A stretch of DNA of 64,000 bases, from assembly GCA_033296885.1 (NCBI GenBank), contig MU863949.1, forward strand, positions 62,001 to 126,000. Reading direction: 5' to 3'. The notes under the pieces are model-generated. The model had not been told where the DNA came from. It ran no database searches and saw only the letters and a list, made by a program, of their open reading frames with translations. Position numbers and translations under genes: made by a program. This DNA comes from Triangularia verruculosa. Its lineage: Eukaryota; Ascomycota; Sordariomycetes; Sordariales; Podosporaceae. Shown here piece by piece: positions 1 to 9,613 of this stretch. Each line of letters begins with the position of its first letter. The stretch's first letter is position 1.

Positions 1-1201
1 CGTTGGTAGAACCGTATCGGGGCCAGAAAGACCTGAGAATCTACCGGCACTATGGTCCCAAGCTGCGGGCTCCAAATACCGTATAGCTAATGGTATTATG
101 GATCGATCTCCGTTGATGAAGCTTATTGACAAGGTGTAGGATGTGTTGTACAGCTGGCACACTATACTAGAGCCACTATCCCATCCAGCGTGGAGGAGAA
201 GTACGTTGTTCATATAGGATGGCGCAGCTGCCTGATATAGAATTCCAGAGGGTTTGCTAGACTTCTTACTAGCATCAGGGAGCTCACCGAAAAATGCATC
301 TCGGAAAGTTTTGTATGGCGAGCCAGGGTAGCTGTCGCTTATGTTCCAAGTTGGCTTGTTTCGAGTCTTGATGAAGTCGTTTATATCCTCACATTTGTAT
401 GATGGTCCCCAGAAATCCAACTCGTATGTTGCGTTTGGAGAGGGAGGGTCTTGTGGAATTATGCGGCGCGATGCATAGACTTCGGTGAACAATCTTGAGA
501 TGGCGGTGCCAGGTCCCCGGATCATGCCGGCCCCTTCGGCCGTAGCCCATTCTTCGGAGTTCGTGAAATTAACGGTACGTACTGGCGCTAGGTTTGTACT
601 TGAGGACATGACAGATCGAATCGACAGTGTCGCCGGGGTGACGATTGTAAGTAGTGGGATAACCCTTGCTACCAGGTTAGAAGATCTTGCCCATCGCTTC
701 ACAGGATAGCATCGCTTACCAAGACACTGCCGCAAAGAGGATCAAAACCTTTCCATGAGCAAGTAACTCCCTATTAAAAATGGCCGTGGGCTCATGCATG
801 ATGGCGAACATGCCATCGATTCCGCCGAGAGTCATAGCCTTCATCCTCAGCATCAACCATATTTGCTGCACGGCTGCAATCCCTATTAGGCCAACCAATG
901 ACGCCTTAGTCAAAACGGCGCATGCTGTGCCGAGTCGTATACTCCATGATTGTTCATCGCTCGACTGAACAACTGTGCTGTCGAGGCTTCGGTACCAGAA
1001 ATGATGGCCGATGGCAAATCCAAATGCTGCGGCAACCAACAGGCAGACTATAAGCGGGGCCTGTATGCTGAAGCGTTTCTCACTCAAAGGGCCCTGGTGA
1101 AGCCGGGGGTCTATTTCCGATGTAAGGATATGCGATGGTGATCGTTTGCTACCTCTGTAACTATCTTGGTGCTTTGCTGGGAAAGGCGTTGAGGGAGCCA
1201 T
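1..1201 (-). CDS. Multi-pass membrane protein, formylmethionine-deformylase-like family, cut by window edge
   Basis: Exons 1201-720 and 664-<1; the C-terminus lies beyond position 1. The 161-residue first exon carries a polar N-terminus and hydrophobic segments near residues 47-66, 91-115 and 150-170, the last running across the intron into VIPLLTIVTPATLSI. A long extracytoplasmic-looking stretch with Asn-X-Thr/Ser sites follows and stays open to the window edge. The 55-bp intron has donor GTAAGC and branch TTCTAAC. The acceptor that keeps frame is CAAG; a closer TAG acceptor would break the frame. The layout (three N-terminal TM segments, then a large loop) matches a fungal membrane family that databases often label formylmethionine deformylase-like, although no deformylase motif is visible. 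Function unknown. Family assignment is from memory of sequence style and is moderately sure; coding status is strong. Confidence 0.75.
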
Positions 1202-2811
1202 GGCAGTGTCGCCTTCGAGGTTGGTAGGTGTATGTAGGTAGCAACGCGACTAACAGTCGTAAGTAAGGTAGGTACCTAATCTTGCATACCTACCTACGAT
1301 ATGGAAATCGGTAGCGGTGATAGAGCGGGAAAAGAAGTTGGGAATAGGTCGGCAGGAATAGGGATTAATTAGACGATGGACAATTCGGTGAGAGTCGGAT
1401 GGACTCCGTGGGTACCTAGGTACGTACTTAGGTATTGGCGGTGGCTTTTCCAGAGCACCTGCATGCTCCGATACCACGATAATATCTCAGGCACTCGACT
1501 GGTTGTTTCCAGGGTGCATTTAGCGCCTAAATCAGCAGTGTAACCTCCAGGTTCCGTACCTAAGGTACCTACCTACCTATGCAGCAGGAAGGCAGACGAC
1601 AGATTGCCAACTAAATAAAGCACCTACCTAGGCAGTAATGGCTTTGGAGCTGAATGCCCGCTCAATGTCTGAGGGCGCTGTGGCCCTGTTACAAATGTGA
1701 GACCACCAGTTCACGAAAAAGTCAGCCAATGATTCCTGTTTACCTTATCTAGCCCCAAATGTACGCCGGATGATCATTTGGGGTCGGTTTGGACTGGGCC
1801 TCAGCAGGTCATTGATTATTCTGTGGAAATGGTCACCAGCGCCGCGGAGCCTTGCCATTCAAATTGATTAACGCGTGGAAATATTCAAATACCTACCTAG
1901 GTACCATGCAAAAACGTATCCGGAGTGCTGGTAGTTAGGTTGCTAACGGCCTTCTGGCGCAACACTGCCCTGCTGAGTATCAACGAAAGAGAAGGTATTC
2001 ATACTTGTGACCATTTCACGGAGAAAGTCATTTTCCTGAAAACTGGTGATTGAGGGGCGGTTGTGAAGATCTGTTACGCGTGCAGCCCTCTTTGAAGGCG
2101 CCCTGCCCCCTTGCCCCACAGCCTAAGGTAGGTATGCAGCCAAAACAGTCGCACTGCAGAAGATTAAGCCACCTCCCAGAATGCAACCTGAAATCAGGCC
2201 TCCGGGGGCGAGATAAAAGACTCGACACTGACTACAAGAGCCGTTGATCGTCCGCGTTCCATGATTCCAGCCACTGCGAGCAACTTGCATGCCTAAGGTT
2301 GCCTTGTTGGCGCCTTCAGGGGCATGCAGGCGGTTATGCTTTGGGCCATATACTAACCTACCATAAAAGAGGTTGCACAAGGCTGTGATAGAAATAAATG
2401 GAACTTTCCAGGTTGGCAGCCACACCCTAGCCAGAGGCACATGGGCGCTAACCGTGGGCTCACTGCGAGGGTCACTGCTCGTCGCTCGGGTCATTTATTT
2501 CCTGCATAGTGTAGAGTGCTGCTTGTTAAGTTGCGCACCTCAGATAATCACACGGACCATGACCTCCACGTACGGTACTTGTAACCACATAGGTAGGTAC
2601 ATAGGTGAATACCTGACCGAGGCATCCTCTTATGAAGAACACGATGGTACAATGATTTTAGAAGATACCTTAAGCCCTGATACCATGAGTACATGCGGAT
2701 ATAGACAATTTTAATTGTTTCCCTTTGCCGTACCTACCTACCCAACCCCATATACTACCTTATCTAGCCCCGTAGTAATTCCCTAAAAGTCCTCCAGACC
2801 CTCCGAATACC
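1202..2811. other. Intergenic, rich in TAGGTAGGTA/ACCTACCTA words
   Basis: No supported gene in 1.6 kb. Words built from ACCTACCTAGGTA and its complement recur at about 1220-1245, 1263-1300, 1410-1437, 1556-1584, 1621-1635, 1891-1909, 2587-2617 and 2730-2747. Open frames on both strands here lack coherent splice structure or recognisable domains. Confidence 0.6.
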
Positions 2812-4107
2812 TTAGCTTGTCGCCAGCTTCACAAACGTCTCAGTGCATCGACGTGGCAAACGATGAAAAGCAACCACCTCATCATGCAGGCTGTGACTCC
2901 CACGAAGGTCCTCGGCGAGGGCTGACCGGTCGTTGAGTTTCAGCGCCTGAATGGTGTCCGAGTCGAGCCAAGTCCAACCATAGCGCCGGTATTTGTCAAC
3001 TGTGTGGCAAGTGGTAGTTGTATCTGGTCCAGCGAGCATTAATGGGGGGAGCAATATCTTGCGCTCGTCTGGGTCGGTGTCGGCAAGCCCATCTGACATG
3101 GGTTCCAAGTCCATTGGAAAGTGCCTAGAATAAGCCAGCCACGCCTCGTTGGGGCCCTTGACATCACGTTTGACGTGATTGATATGGCACTGGGCTACAT
3201 CGCGGCCAACTTCATTTCGAAGACCGCCAATCCGAATGCAGCCGCCAGGAGAAGCCTTGTAGTGTTCGACAAACTGAATACAAGTTAAAATTAGTTAGTG
3301 ATCAGGCTTCGACGGGGTTTGGGGTATTGAATTCACTCACATAGCTCCTGTAGTATGTTTGAGCCAGCAGGGCCCTGCAGGCATCGAAGAGGTACAGAAT
3401 CCTGTAGCCTCTAGGGTCTTCCATCTCCATCGGGTTTTCTTGAAGAAAGTCAAGGGCCGTAAGAGCTTCTTCAACCTCGTAGTCGTGCAGAGTTCGCAGG
3501 AAAATAGTCGTGAAAGCTGTTCGTCCAAAGCGTTTCATGTCCGGATATACGGCCTGTAAGAACAGTAGAATCTCGCCCCGGATCAGTCCTGTCTCCATAC
3601 GTGACAGTTCCGTCTTAGAAAGAGGCCGTCTTCCACTGCCCAAGACGTTGGCAATGACTTGTGCCTCCTCCTTGTCCTCAAAGGCAATATAGTCAGCTAG
3701 GTGCCCCTGTATGCGGAGGACATGGCGAACGAAGGTTGCGGTTAGCTCCTCCACGCGGCAGATGTCAAAACGCAACCGGGTAGTTGTGAGATTTGTGACG
3801 TCGCCCGAACCTGTAGAATTTTTCTGATCTGCTTTATCTCCGCGCCCAGAAGGAGCTGCGACTTGGTTGAACCGAATCTTTCGGCGCGCTGACACAGCAG
3901 GACGAGCATGATTGCGGCGTCAAAGCCTTCGGGAGACATGTTGCGCCTGGCTCGCCGGAGGAGATAGCCATCAGATATGTACTCATGAAGCTGCTTGCTT
4001 GTGTGGAATAAAATCTCGATCTCCTCCATTGGGCAGTTGTCGAGGATGTTGTTCATGACCAATGTCGTTCCCATCATTGAGAACAGTCGTGGAGCTGGAG
4101 TGGTCAT
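2812..4107 (-). CDS. F-box-like hypothetical protein, first of two tandem relatives
   Basis: Three exons: 4107-3811, 3706-3341 and 3273-2812, giving 374 residues. Intron 1 (104 bp) uses donor GTTCGG, a CTAAC branch and a CATACAG acceptor. Intron 2 (67 bp) uses GTGAGT, CTAAC and TTCAG. Both keep frame, which supports the model. The N-terminus (about residues 15-50: a hydrophobic stretch, then EEIEILFHTSKQLHEYI) resembles the end of an F-box helix bundle, but no F-box profile was run. The remainder is an unrecognised fungal domain. The frame is open upstream to 4272; the ATG at 4107 aligns best with the start of the neighbouring relative at 5453-4962 and was chosen. If the F-box reading is right, the protein would recruit a substrate to an SCF ubiquitin ligase; that is inference. 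Confidence 0.65.
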
Positions 4108-4961
4108 GGTGTTTTCTTGGCCGTGTGAAGGGTTCAATCGGTTGTTCGTCCGGCCTTTCTTGAACTCTTGACACACCGACTGGTAGGTCCGCGAGTGGAA
4201 GATGTGATTTACGTCGAATCGGCTCGCGGCACTAGGTGACAGAGTTGTAGATGGTCGGCTCGCAGATTGCAAGCGCAGCGATTCAGATAGTTGCTTAGCG
4301 ACGTTGAAGCGAACAGCCAGTTACTGGTGTCAGATTGACAGGATGAATGATGGTTGGCACTGGATGATCCGTGACAATGATTGAAGAAGTTGCCAATGTT
4401 CCAGGTTGTGAAACGGGAAGCAAGGATTGAGTACCTAAGGGATCAGAAGAGCAGCTGAGATAGTGGACAACAAGATATCTAGGTACGTGAGCAATTCAAC
4501 CCAGCCCCTCCCGCCATCAATTCACCTAGCGCAAGAGGATGGAGTGGGGACTTTCCATCTGAGAGATGCTCCGAACATGCCTCAAAGTGGCCCCTCCGTG
4601 GGGAGGCGGTCATCATCGTCACCGCAGCTCCACATATACTGGCGACGGGCCCCTAACCCAGTAGATGCGCAGTCTGTGGTCATTTGCATGGCATTAATTA
4701 CAAGGGGGTGCAGCAGGACAGTGATGAACGCGTACTCGCCAGTTTTAGTGAACTGTATGAGCTTCAACCGCCATGAGCTCCGAGATGTGAAGGACAGAAG
4801 GGAGGCTTTTGGGTTTTAGTCGGAGCGCTCCGACTTCGTTGTTGTTTTTGAAAGCCACTAATTCGGGTGTCTCGAGGGTGTTTTTCCAGAACTCACTCTC
4901 CGCCCCTCTTGTATTTGTCTCCTTGTTGTTGATAGAGCCATACGTACGGCACTATTGTCTA
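4108..4961. other. Intergenic between tandem F-box-like relatives
   Basis: It should hold the promoter of the 4107-2812 gene and the 3' end of the 5453-4962 gene. Frames at 4463-4819 (+) and 4582-4767 (-) show no domain and no similarity to the C-terminal exons of the downstream relative. Confidence 0.5.
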
Positions 4962-5453
4962 TCAAGATACTAGACGATAGCTGTGACGTCGATCACAGTA
5001 CGGCGCAGAAAGTCCCCATCGTTGGTTTGCCTCATATACCTTAATTAGTGATGATCTATTTCTTTTAAGTCTTCGCGCATCCGAGTCTCTGAAGAGATCA
5101 AACAACAGTCTGGGCTTTTCCGGGAGGGCGCTATCAACAGTCTCATTGTTTCTTCCGTTGATGACGTCTACAACGGCATTTTCCGCCAAGCTGAACCATG
5201 ACCGGCTGCCTCGCGGCTCAGGATAGGTCTCGGCATGCTCAAAGAGGCATGCAAGAGTCATGGCTGCCCTCCGGGCTTCCGGCGACAAGTGGCGTCTAGC
5301 TCGAATGTGAAGATAATAGCCCAAGAGATATTCATGCAAACATTTGCTCGTGCGGCTAAGGGCCTCGATGTCCTCTGTGGACAATTGATCGAGCACATGG
5401 TCGATGGCGAGAGTGACACCCACAAGTGAGATCGGTGGTGACTGGAGGGCCAT
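4962..5453 (-). CDS. Shortened tandem relative of the 4107-2812 F-box-like gene
   Basis: A 163-residue frame starting MALQSPPISLVGVTL. It aligns through about residue 80 with the neighbour: an xxEDIEALSRTSKCLHEYL segment, then a YLxxRARRxxSPE block and an Ala/Leu-rich helix ending in AET. After that block the two diverge, and the roughly 270 C-terminal residues of the neighbour have no counterpart before the stop at 4962. A GTATAT donor-like site near 5040 could start an intron, so the true C-terminus might lie further on; I could not find a matching downstream exon. Either a truncated paralog or a stand-alone N-terminal-domain protein. Confidence 0.5.
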   Translation of the reverse strand: MALQSPPISLVGVTLAIDHVLDQLSTEDIEALSRTSKCLHEYLLGYYLHIRARRHLSPEARRAAMTLACLFEHAETYPEPRGSRSWFSLAENAVVDVINGRNNETVDSALPEKPRLLFDLFRDSDARRLKRNRSSLIKVYEANQRWGLSAPYCDRRHSYRLVS

Positions 5454-6112
5454 CTTAGTGTGTCGGTTGGCGTGGAGTCTATGGGATATTCAGTTGCATA
5501 GTACTATCGGGGACGCGGCAATGAGCGCAGGGTAGTGATTAGGCACGACTAGAAAATAAGAAGACGCAATTGACGGCATTGTGAGGGCGAAAAGTCAAAG
5601 AGAGAAACAGGTCTGTTAGCAGTGGAATCCCCTGGAGCAACTCAAACCAAGCGGGGCGGACCTTGGCCAATCATGACGCTGGAGGACAAGACTTCTCAAC
5701 TAGCTGATAAGTGCATATGAAGAAGTCATATGCCTAGGTAGGTAGGTAGTGCACACTGGATTATTTAGTCGGCGTCGATCGAGGCTGAAGGAGCCCGATT
5801 ATTCCACGTCGGTGATAAGTTGTACCAAGCTACCTATTATTCACCCGCGCCTTCCTGATGTTTCGAGTCTTCATCGACTGCCCGAGTTTCAGTTAATGAG
5901 CGATATTCCAATACCGTACTGACACTGTGCGACTGTCTGCAACTCGAATATTGCCACCAAAGCACCCGCCTAGGCATTCAAATACTTGTCGTTGCTTCGC
6001 GCTCTCGTTTTTCGAAATTTTTCTCTTTATATACACAAAGGTTTCTTCACAGTAACCAAGAAACCAAACAACAAAAGTACCAAGCCTCTTCAGCAAACCG
6101 AATTCACTCATC
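5454..6112. promoter_or_regulatory. Divergent intergenic region
   Basis: Separates the shortened F-box-like gene (minus) from the 57-codon ORF (plus). It contains a CCTAGGTAGGTAGGTAG run at 5732-5748 and a CAAACAACAAAAG-type A/C-rich leader just before the ATG at 6113, as is common before fungal start codons. No gene seen. Confidence 0.4.
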
Positions 6113-6286
6113 ATGCCTCCTCCTAGTTTCGATCCCCCTCCCCCGTACGGCGATGACGTCCCATCCTACCCGCCCGACGAGACATCTTCCACTAGCTCTG
6201 GTAGTGGGGGTAAGGACTCCGGCAGAAGCAAGGGCAGCAGCGGTGGGAAGGAATCATCCTCCTCGGGTGGCAAAAGCTCGAAATAA
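6113..6286 (+). CDS. 57-residue Pro N-terminus, Ser/Gly/Lys-rich small protein
   Basis: An ATG with A/C-rich leader (TCATCATGCC) opens a 58-codon frame. The first 30 residues are Pro/Tyr/Asp-rich (MPPPSFDPPPPYGDD start) and the rest is a Ser-Gly-Lys low-complexity tail ending GGKSSK. There is no signal peptide or TM segment. The opposite strand of the tail also reads open, but as a Pro/Leu/Glu-rich shadow. Small disordered proteins of this kind occur in fungi, but no family is recognised. The alternative is a chance frame in a transcribed leader. Confidence 0.4.
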   Translation: MPPPSFDPPPPYGDDVPSYPPDETSSTSSGSGGKDSGRSKGSSGGKESSSSGGKSSK

Positions 6287-6820
6287 TTGAGAAGTTTATG
6301 AGAATGGTAGGCCGGTCGAACGACAGTGGGGGTTTCTTTCGGGAGGGTCAGATGTAGATCTGGAGTTGCTAGATTCGCTAGGAATACCAAACAGATTTAC
6401 CCGCGAAATCTGAAGCTTAGGCTTGTTTTCAGACAACAGTGTTCCTTTATAACACATTTGTAGAGCTAAAATTGAATGGAAAATACCGTGGCCAAATGAT
6501 CATGTTTACCTTGCAGTGATCGAACAACCTGACTAACCTCGAGTCATAGGATGTTTCGCTGATTGGTCCTGATGACAGTCGACGTTGAAATAAGCATGGG
6601 AGGGTTCATGCATCAGCCAGCCGTAATGTTGGCAGCCAGGTGTCAGCACAGACCGCACTCTGCCATTAGCCAAAACCGCACGTGCATGTCAAACTCAATC
6701 TCGCGACTTCACATCAACGCACTCACGACTTGGCTCTGTTGACAAGGCCATCAGCAAGCACATTTACCCTCTGCGCCATCCCATCGATACGGGCCATTGC
6801 AGTACTCGAAAGCAATCGAC
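6287..6820. promoter_or_regulatory. Upstream region of the FAR1-type gene
   Basis: 534 bp without a supported gene. A C-rich leader precedes the ATG at 6821. An in-frame TTG at 6797 is not a credible start. Confidence 0.4.
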
Positions 6821-7777
6821 ATGACCCATCAATCCAATCCCCACGCCCAGGGGCAATACATGCAACAGCATTTCACGGTGCAGCCCCAAATACAACAGCA
6901 AAATCACATGCATCAACAGCAGCAGCTTCACCACCCCCTGCAACAAGTCCACCAATCCCTCCAACAAGCACCACAACCATCACAGCTTCAAACCCAACCC
7001 CAGTCCCAACCCCAATCCCAGCACCAAAACCCTCCCCGCCCCAACTTTCAAATGGCCCTCCTTCCACCGCCTCAAGACCGCCTCTATCCCACCTTCCAAG
7101 TTCTTCTAGAGGACGTCAAATCCTTCACGCGGTCCCAAGGCTATGCCGTAGTCATCGTCTCCTCCCTCAACCGCGACAGCGAAGGCAACTACCGTCGCTA
7201 CAACCTCTGCTGCGCCAAAGGAGGCAAAACCTACGCCTCCCACTCCAAAGGCATCCGCAACACGCGCTCCACAAAGACCGGCTGCCCCATGCGGCTAAAA
7301 GCCGTCCAGGAAAAAGCCCACCCCTACAACGACAAATGGCATGTCGTTGTCCAGTGTGCAGAGCACAACCACGAGCCATTCACGGGCGAGCCCGGCGCCA
7401 ACGTCCCCGCGCAGTTCAGAAAGATTGAACCAGACGGGGCAAGGTGGCTGATGATTATGCACCGGGAGGCGCAGCTGACGCTGAGGCAGCTGACGATCGG
7501 GATTAGGATCAGCTTTGGGGATAAGTACCAGTATGTCAAGAAGAGCGATGTCAGGAACATGCTGGCGAAGATGAAGAGGGAGGAGGAGAGGAAGGCAGCG
7601 CAGGAGGCGGCTGCGCAGGGGCTGCCGAGTAATGTGCCGTATACGCTTATCCCGCAACAGCATCAGCCTCCGCCGCCGGCGCCGGTGAATGTTCAGCAGA
7701 TGCCGGCGTTGCCGGAGGGGATTCAGGTTCCAGATCCAGATTTGGAGAGTGATGATGATGGGGTGGAGGAGTTATAG
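6821..7777 (+). CDS. FAR1 (WRKY-GCM1 type) DNA-binding domain protein
   Basis: Single exon, 318 residues from the ATG at 6821. Residues about 1-85 are a Gln/His/Pro low-complexity tract with several Gln runs. Residues about 90-185 carry the zinc-binding fold typical of FAR1/Mutator-transposase N-termini: TFQVLLEDVKSFTRSQGYAVV, a basic segment, CC near 130, Cys155 in GCPMRL, then WxVxxxxxEHNHE with His182 and His184. The C-terminal part has a KRxxExRKAAQEAAAQ helix and an acidic tail (DPDLESDDDGVEEL). There is no transposase DDE catalytic domain. In fungi such proteins are taken to be transcription factors derived from mobile elements; that role is inferred from the domain. DNA target unknown. 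Confidence 0.8.
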   Translation: MTHQSNPHAQGQYMQQHFTVQPQIQQQNHMHQQQQLHHPLQQVHQSLQQAPQPSQLQTQPQSQPQSQHQNPPRPNFQMALLPPPQDRLYPTFQVLLEDVKSFTRSQGYAVVIVSSLNRDSEGNYRRYNLCCAKGGKTYASHSKGIRNTRSTKTGCPMRLKAVQEKAHPYNDKWHVVVQCAEHNHEPFTGEPGANVPAQFRKIEPDGARWLMIMHREAQLTLRQLTIGIRISFGDKYQYVKKSDVRNMLAKMKREEERKAAQEAAAQGLPSNVPYTLIPQQHQPPPPAPVNVQQMPALPEGIQVPDPDLESDDDGVEEL

Positions 7778-8361
7778 GGGTAGGAGAGTAGTACTTTCCG
7801 GTTGTTTAATGGCTTTCGTGGCATTTTTCTTAGGTTGGGCTGAAGTTGAATGAATTCTGCTTCAAATGCTCTGTTTGGACAACTTTCATGTCAATGCCCT
7901 TTTTCTTTCTGCTTACAAGTGTAATAAGGCGCATCACAGAAGCTTTATCTTGAAAGCCCCAATTACATCTTTATGCCCCTGGCCGAGGTGCTATCATTGG
8001 ACGCCAATTACCATATTGAAGGCCACATAGATATCGATTGTCTATAGGGACCAGAGGCCCGGTGGTTACTCCATAGGCTCTCATGCCGAGGGTCCAGCCG
8101 CGGATAGTCTGGAAGACTACTGTCAACTTTCGCCATAATCTTTCATGGCCACCAACGTGACGAACAAACAGATGCATTAAGCTAGCTGTCCCGCTGTTTT
8201 TCTGTGGCCCCGAAGGGTGTCAGCAGGCTTCCAAGACTCCTTCTCGCTCATCTTATTCTTTCGCTTTCCTTTGGAGTCCAGCCTGCCTTCCTGGCATAGT
8301 CAGTACCATCGCTCTCTCAGCAGCGACAATTCTTCATCACTCGTTCAATGCCATTAAGAAC
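7778..8361. other. Intergenic downstream of the FAR1-type gene
   Basis: 584 bp: the 3' region of the FAR1-type gene and the upstream of the broken secreted-protein gene at 8362. Nothing further recognised. Confidence 0.4.
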
Positions 8362-8642
8362 ATGAAGTCTAGCTTTTCTCTTCCCTCCCGGCTCCTGCTA
8401 GGAGCACTCCTGGCGGGCCCTAACTCAGTCTACGCGAATGTTGCCGAACGTGTTTTATTGCTGCCAAACGTGTTTTAGCCTACTTGCCCTGTGAGGCCGA
8501 TGGGACCATTCTCGGGGGCAGCAACGTTCAAGTCACGGCGGATTGCTCGCCGAGGCAAAACAGACGCTGGGACTTCCACCAGGAAAGCCCCCATAGGCTT
8601 GAGAGACCTTGTGCCACCATGACCTGTACACTCACGTCGTGA
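8362..8642 (+). pseudogene. Small secreted-protein gene broken by a 20-bp tandem duplication
   Basis: The ATG at 8362 begins a classic signal peptide: a short basic/polar start, then a Leu/Ala core and a VYA cleavage-like site near residue 25. The frame stops at 8474-8476, after 38 codons. The stop lies inside an imperfect 20-bp tandem duplication, 8441-8460 and 8461-8480, both copies containing GCCRAACGTGTTTTA. With one copy the reading frame would pass directly into a Cys-containing stretch starting YLPCEADGTILGG at 8481 and ending at the TGA 8640-8642, about 86 residues in total. The frame change (20 mod 3 = 2) therefore looks like a recent knock-out of a small secreted protein. Family not recognised; the original C-terminus may have continued through an intron. 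Confidence 0.5.
8441..8480 (+). repeat. 20-bp imperfect tandem duplication
   Basis: Two adjacent 20-bp units with 15 positions of the core GCCRAACGTGTTTTA shared except for one G/A difference. It lies in and interrupts the frame of the secreted-protein gene starting at 8362. Confidence 0.85.
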
Positions 8643-8754
8643 TTAACGGGGGCCTTGCTGTTGCTTGTGGCGGGCGGCGGTGCCTGCTTCGACGGGGTCT
8701 TTGCGCCCGCAACGCTGCCCGCTGTCTTGGGTCGGGGGACGGCGGAAGAGGAGA

Positions 8755-9045
8755 CTATTGGTGGTGGTGGCTTTGGGCGTTGAGGCTAGCCGCCGATCTT
8801 CCACCCAAAGGTTTGGCGGTTTTGCTCGCCTGGGGGGTGGATGTGGGGGACGGCTTCACAGGCTGGCTTAAAGAGGGCTGCTTGGTGGGAGCTGCCGGCT
8901 TTTGGAAGGGCTTTCCTGGCTGCGTGTTGAAAGTCGAGGCTGGCTTCCCTGTCAAGGAACCTGGATGTTGTTGCCGGTGCTCTTCCGGTGGATGAGTTGG
9001 CCGGTCTGACAGGCGGCCGTTGCTGAGTTCCTTGGGTTGGGCCAT
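8755..9045 (-). CDS. Pro/Gln/Lys/Ser-rich low-complexity ORF, possibly frame-broken
   Basis: The ATG at 9045 starts a 96-residue frame of strongly biased composition (KP, QP, TP and SQ pairs) with no hydrophobic segment. The frame ends after SHHHQ at 8755, but the same Pro/Lys/Ser/Thr-rich composition continues in another minus-strand frame (PPPPIVSSSAVPRPKTAG and on) to about 8640, where a GTGAGT donor-like site occurs. No intron of normal length joins the two. Either a frameshifted gene remnant or a low-complexity chance frame. The plus strand reads as Trp/Gly/Cys-rich nonsense. Function unknown. Confidence 0.3.
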   Translation of the reverse strand: MAQPKELSNGRLSDRPTHPPEEHRQQHPGSLTGKPASTFNTQPGKPFQKPAAPTKQPSLSQPVKPSPTSTPQASKTAKPLGGRSAASLNAQSHHHQ

Positions 9046-9613
9046 TGGAGCATTGGGATAGGGAACAGATAGAGGGGAAGGAGCCTCTAGCCAGCCATTG
9101 GCTGTTCTGTGAGATGCTGCTCAGAAGCGAAATGTGGTAGGGGGAGCATCGTCGGACGTCGCGGGGACGTAAGAACAGATATTTCTAGCAATTGGAGCAA
9201 AATCCTACATTGAAGCAAGTACAAAGAAATAGCTCGTCGTCTAGTTCCCAGAACTCACCTTGCTGATTGCTCCCTGAATCCGACCCCAAGGGATATGCAT
9301 TGCAGCAAGGATTCCAGGCTCTTTTGGACGACCCTTATCAATCTTTCACCGATATACGTGGCCGGAGCCCCTCAAGATGCTGATTAAGCCATCTGGCCTG
9401 AACTGATCCTGCAGAGGAAGGCAAGGCCAAAGTTGTTGATGCCGCTGATTGAAGGCAACAATTTCTGGGTGCTCAGTATAAATTGTCCATCAGTAGAATC
9501 CTCCCTAAATAACCTTCCAACAACGCAATCGGTTTCTTTGAGGCGTGCTTTGACGTGCCTTTCCTGACGGGATTCACTTACACAAATTCAGCCAGAATTT
9601 CGTCACCGCAACC
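9046..9613. promoter_or_regulatory. Intergenic region upstream of the 9614 gene
   Basis: 568 bp between the divergently oriented 9045 (minus) and 9614 (plus) starts. No gene recognised. Confidence 0.4.

Noticed and set aside
2123..2494. 123-codon minus-strand frame with hydrophobic end
   Set aside because: No family resemblance, no good start context, and it sits in the motif-rich intergenic stretch.
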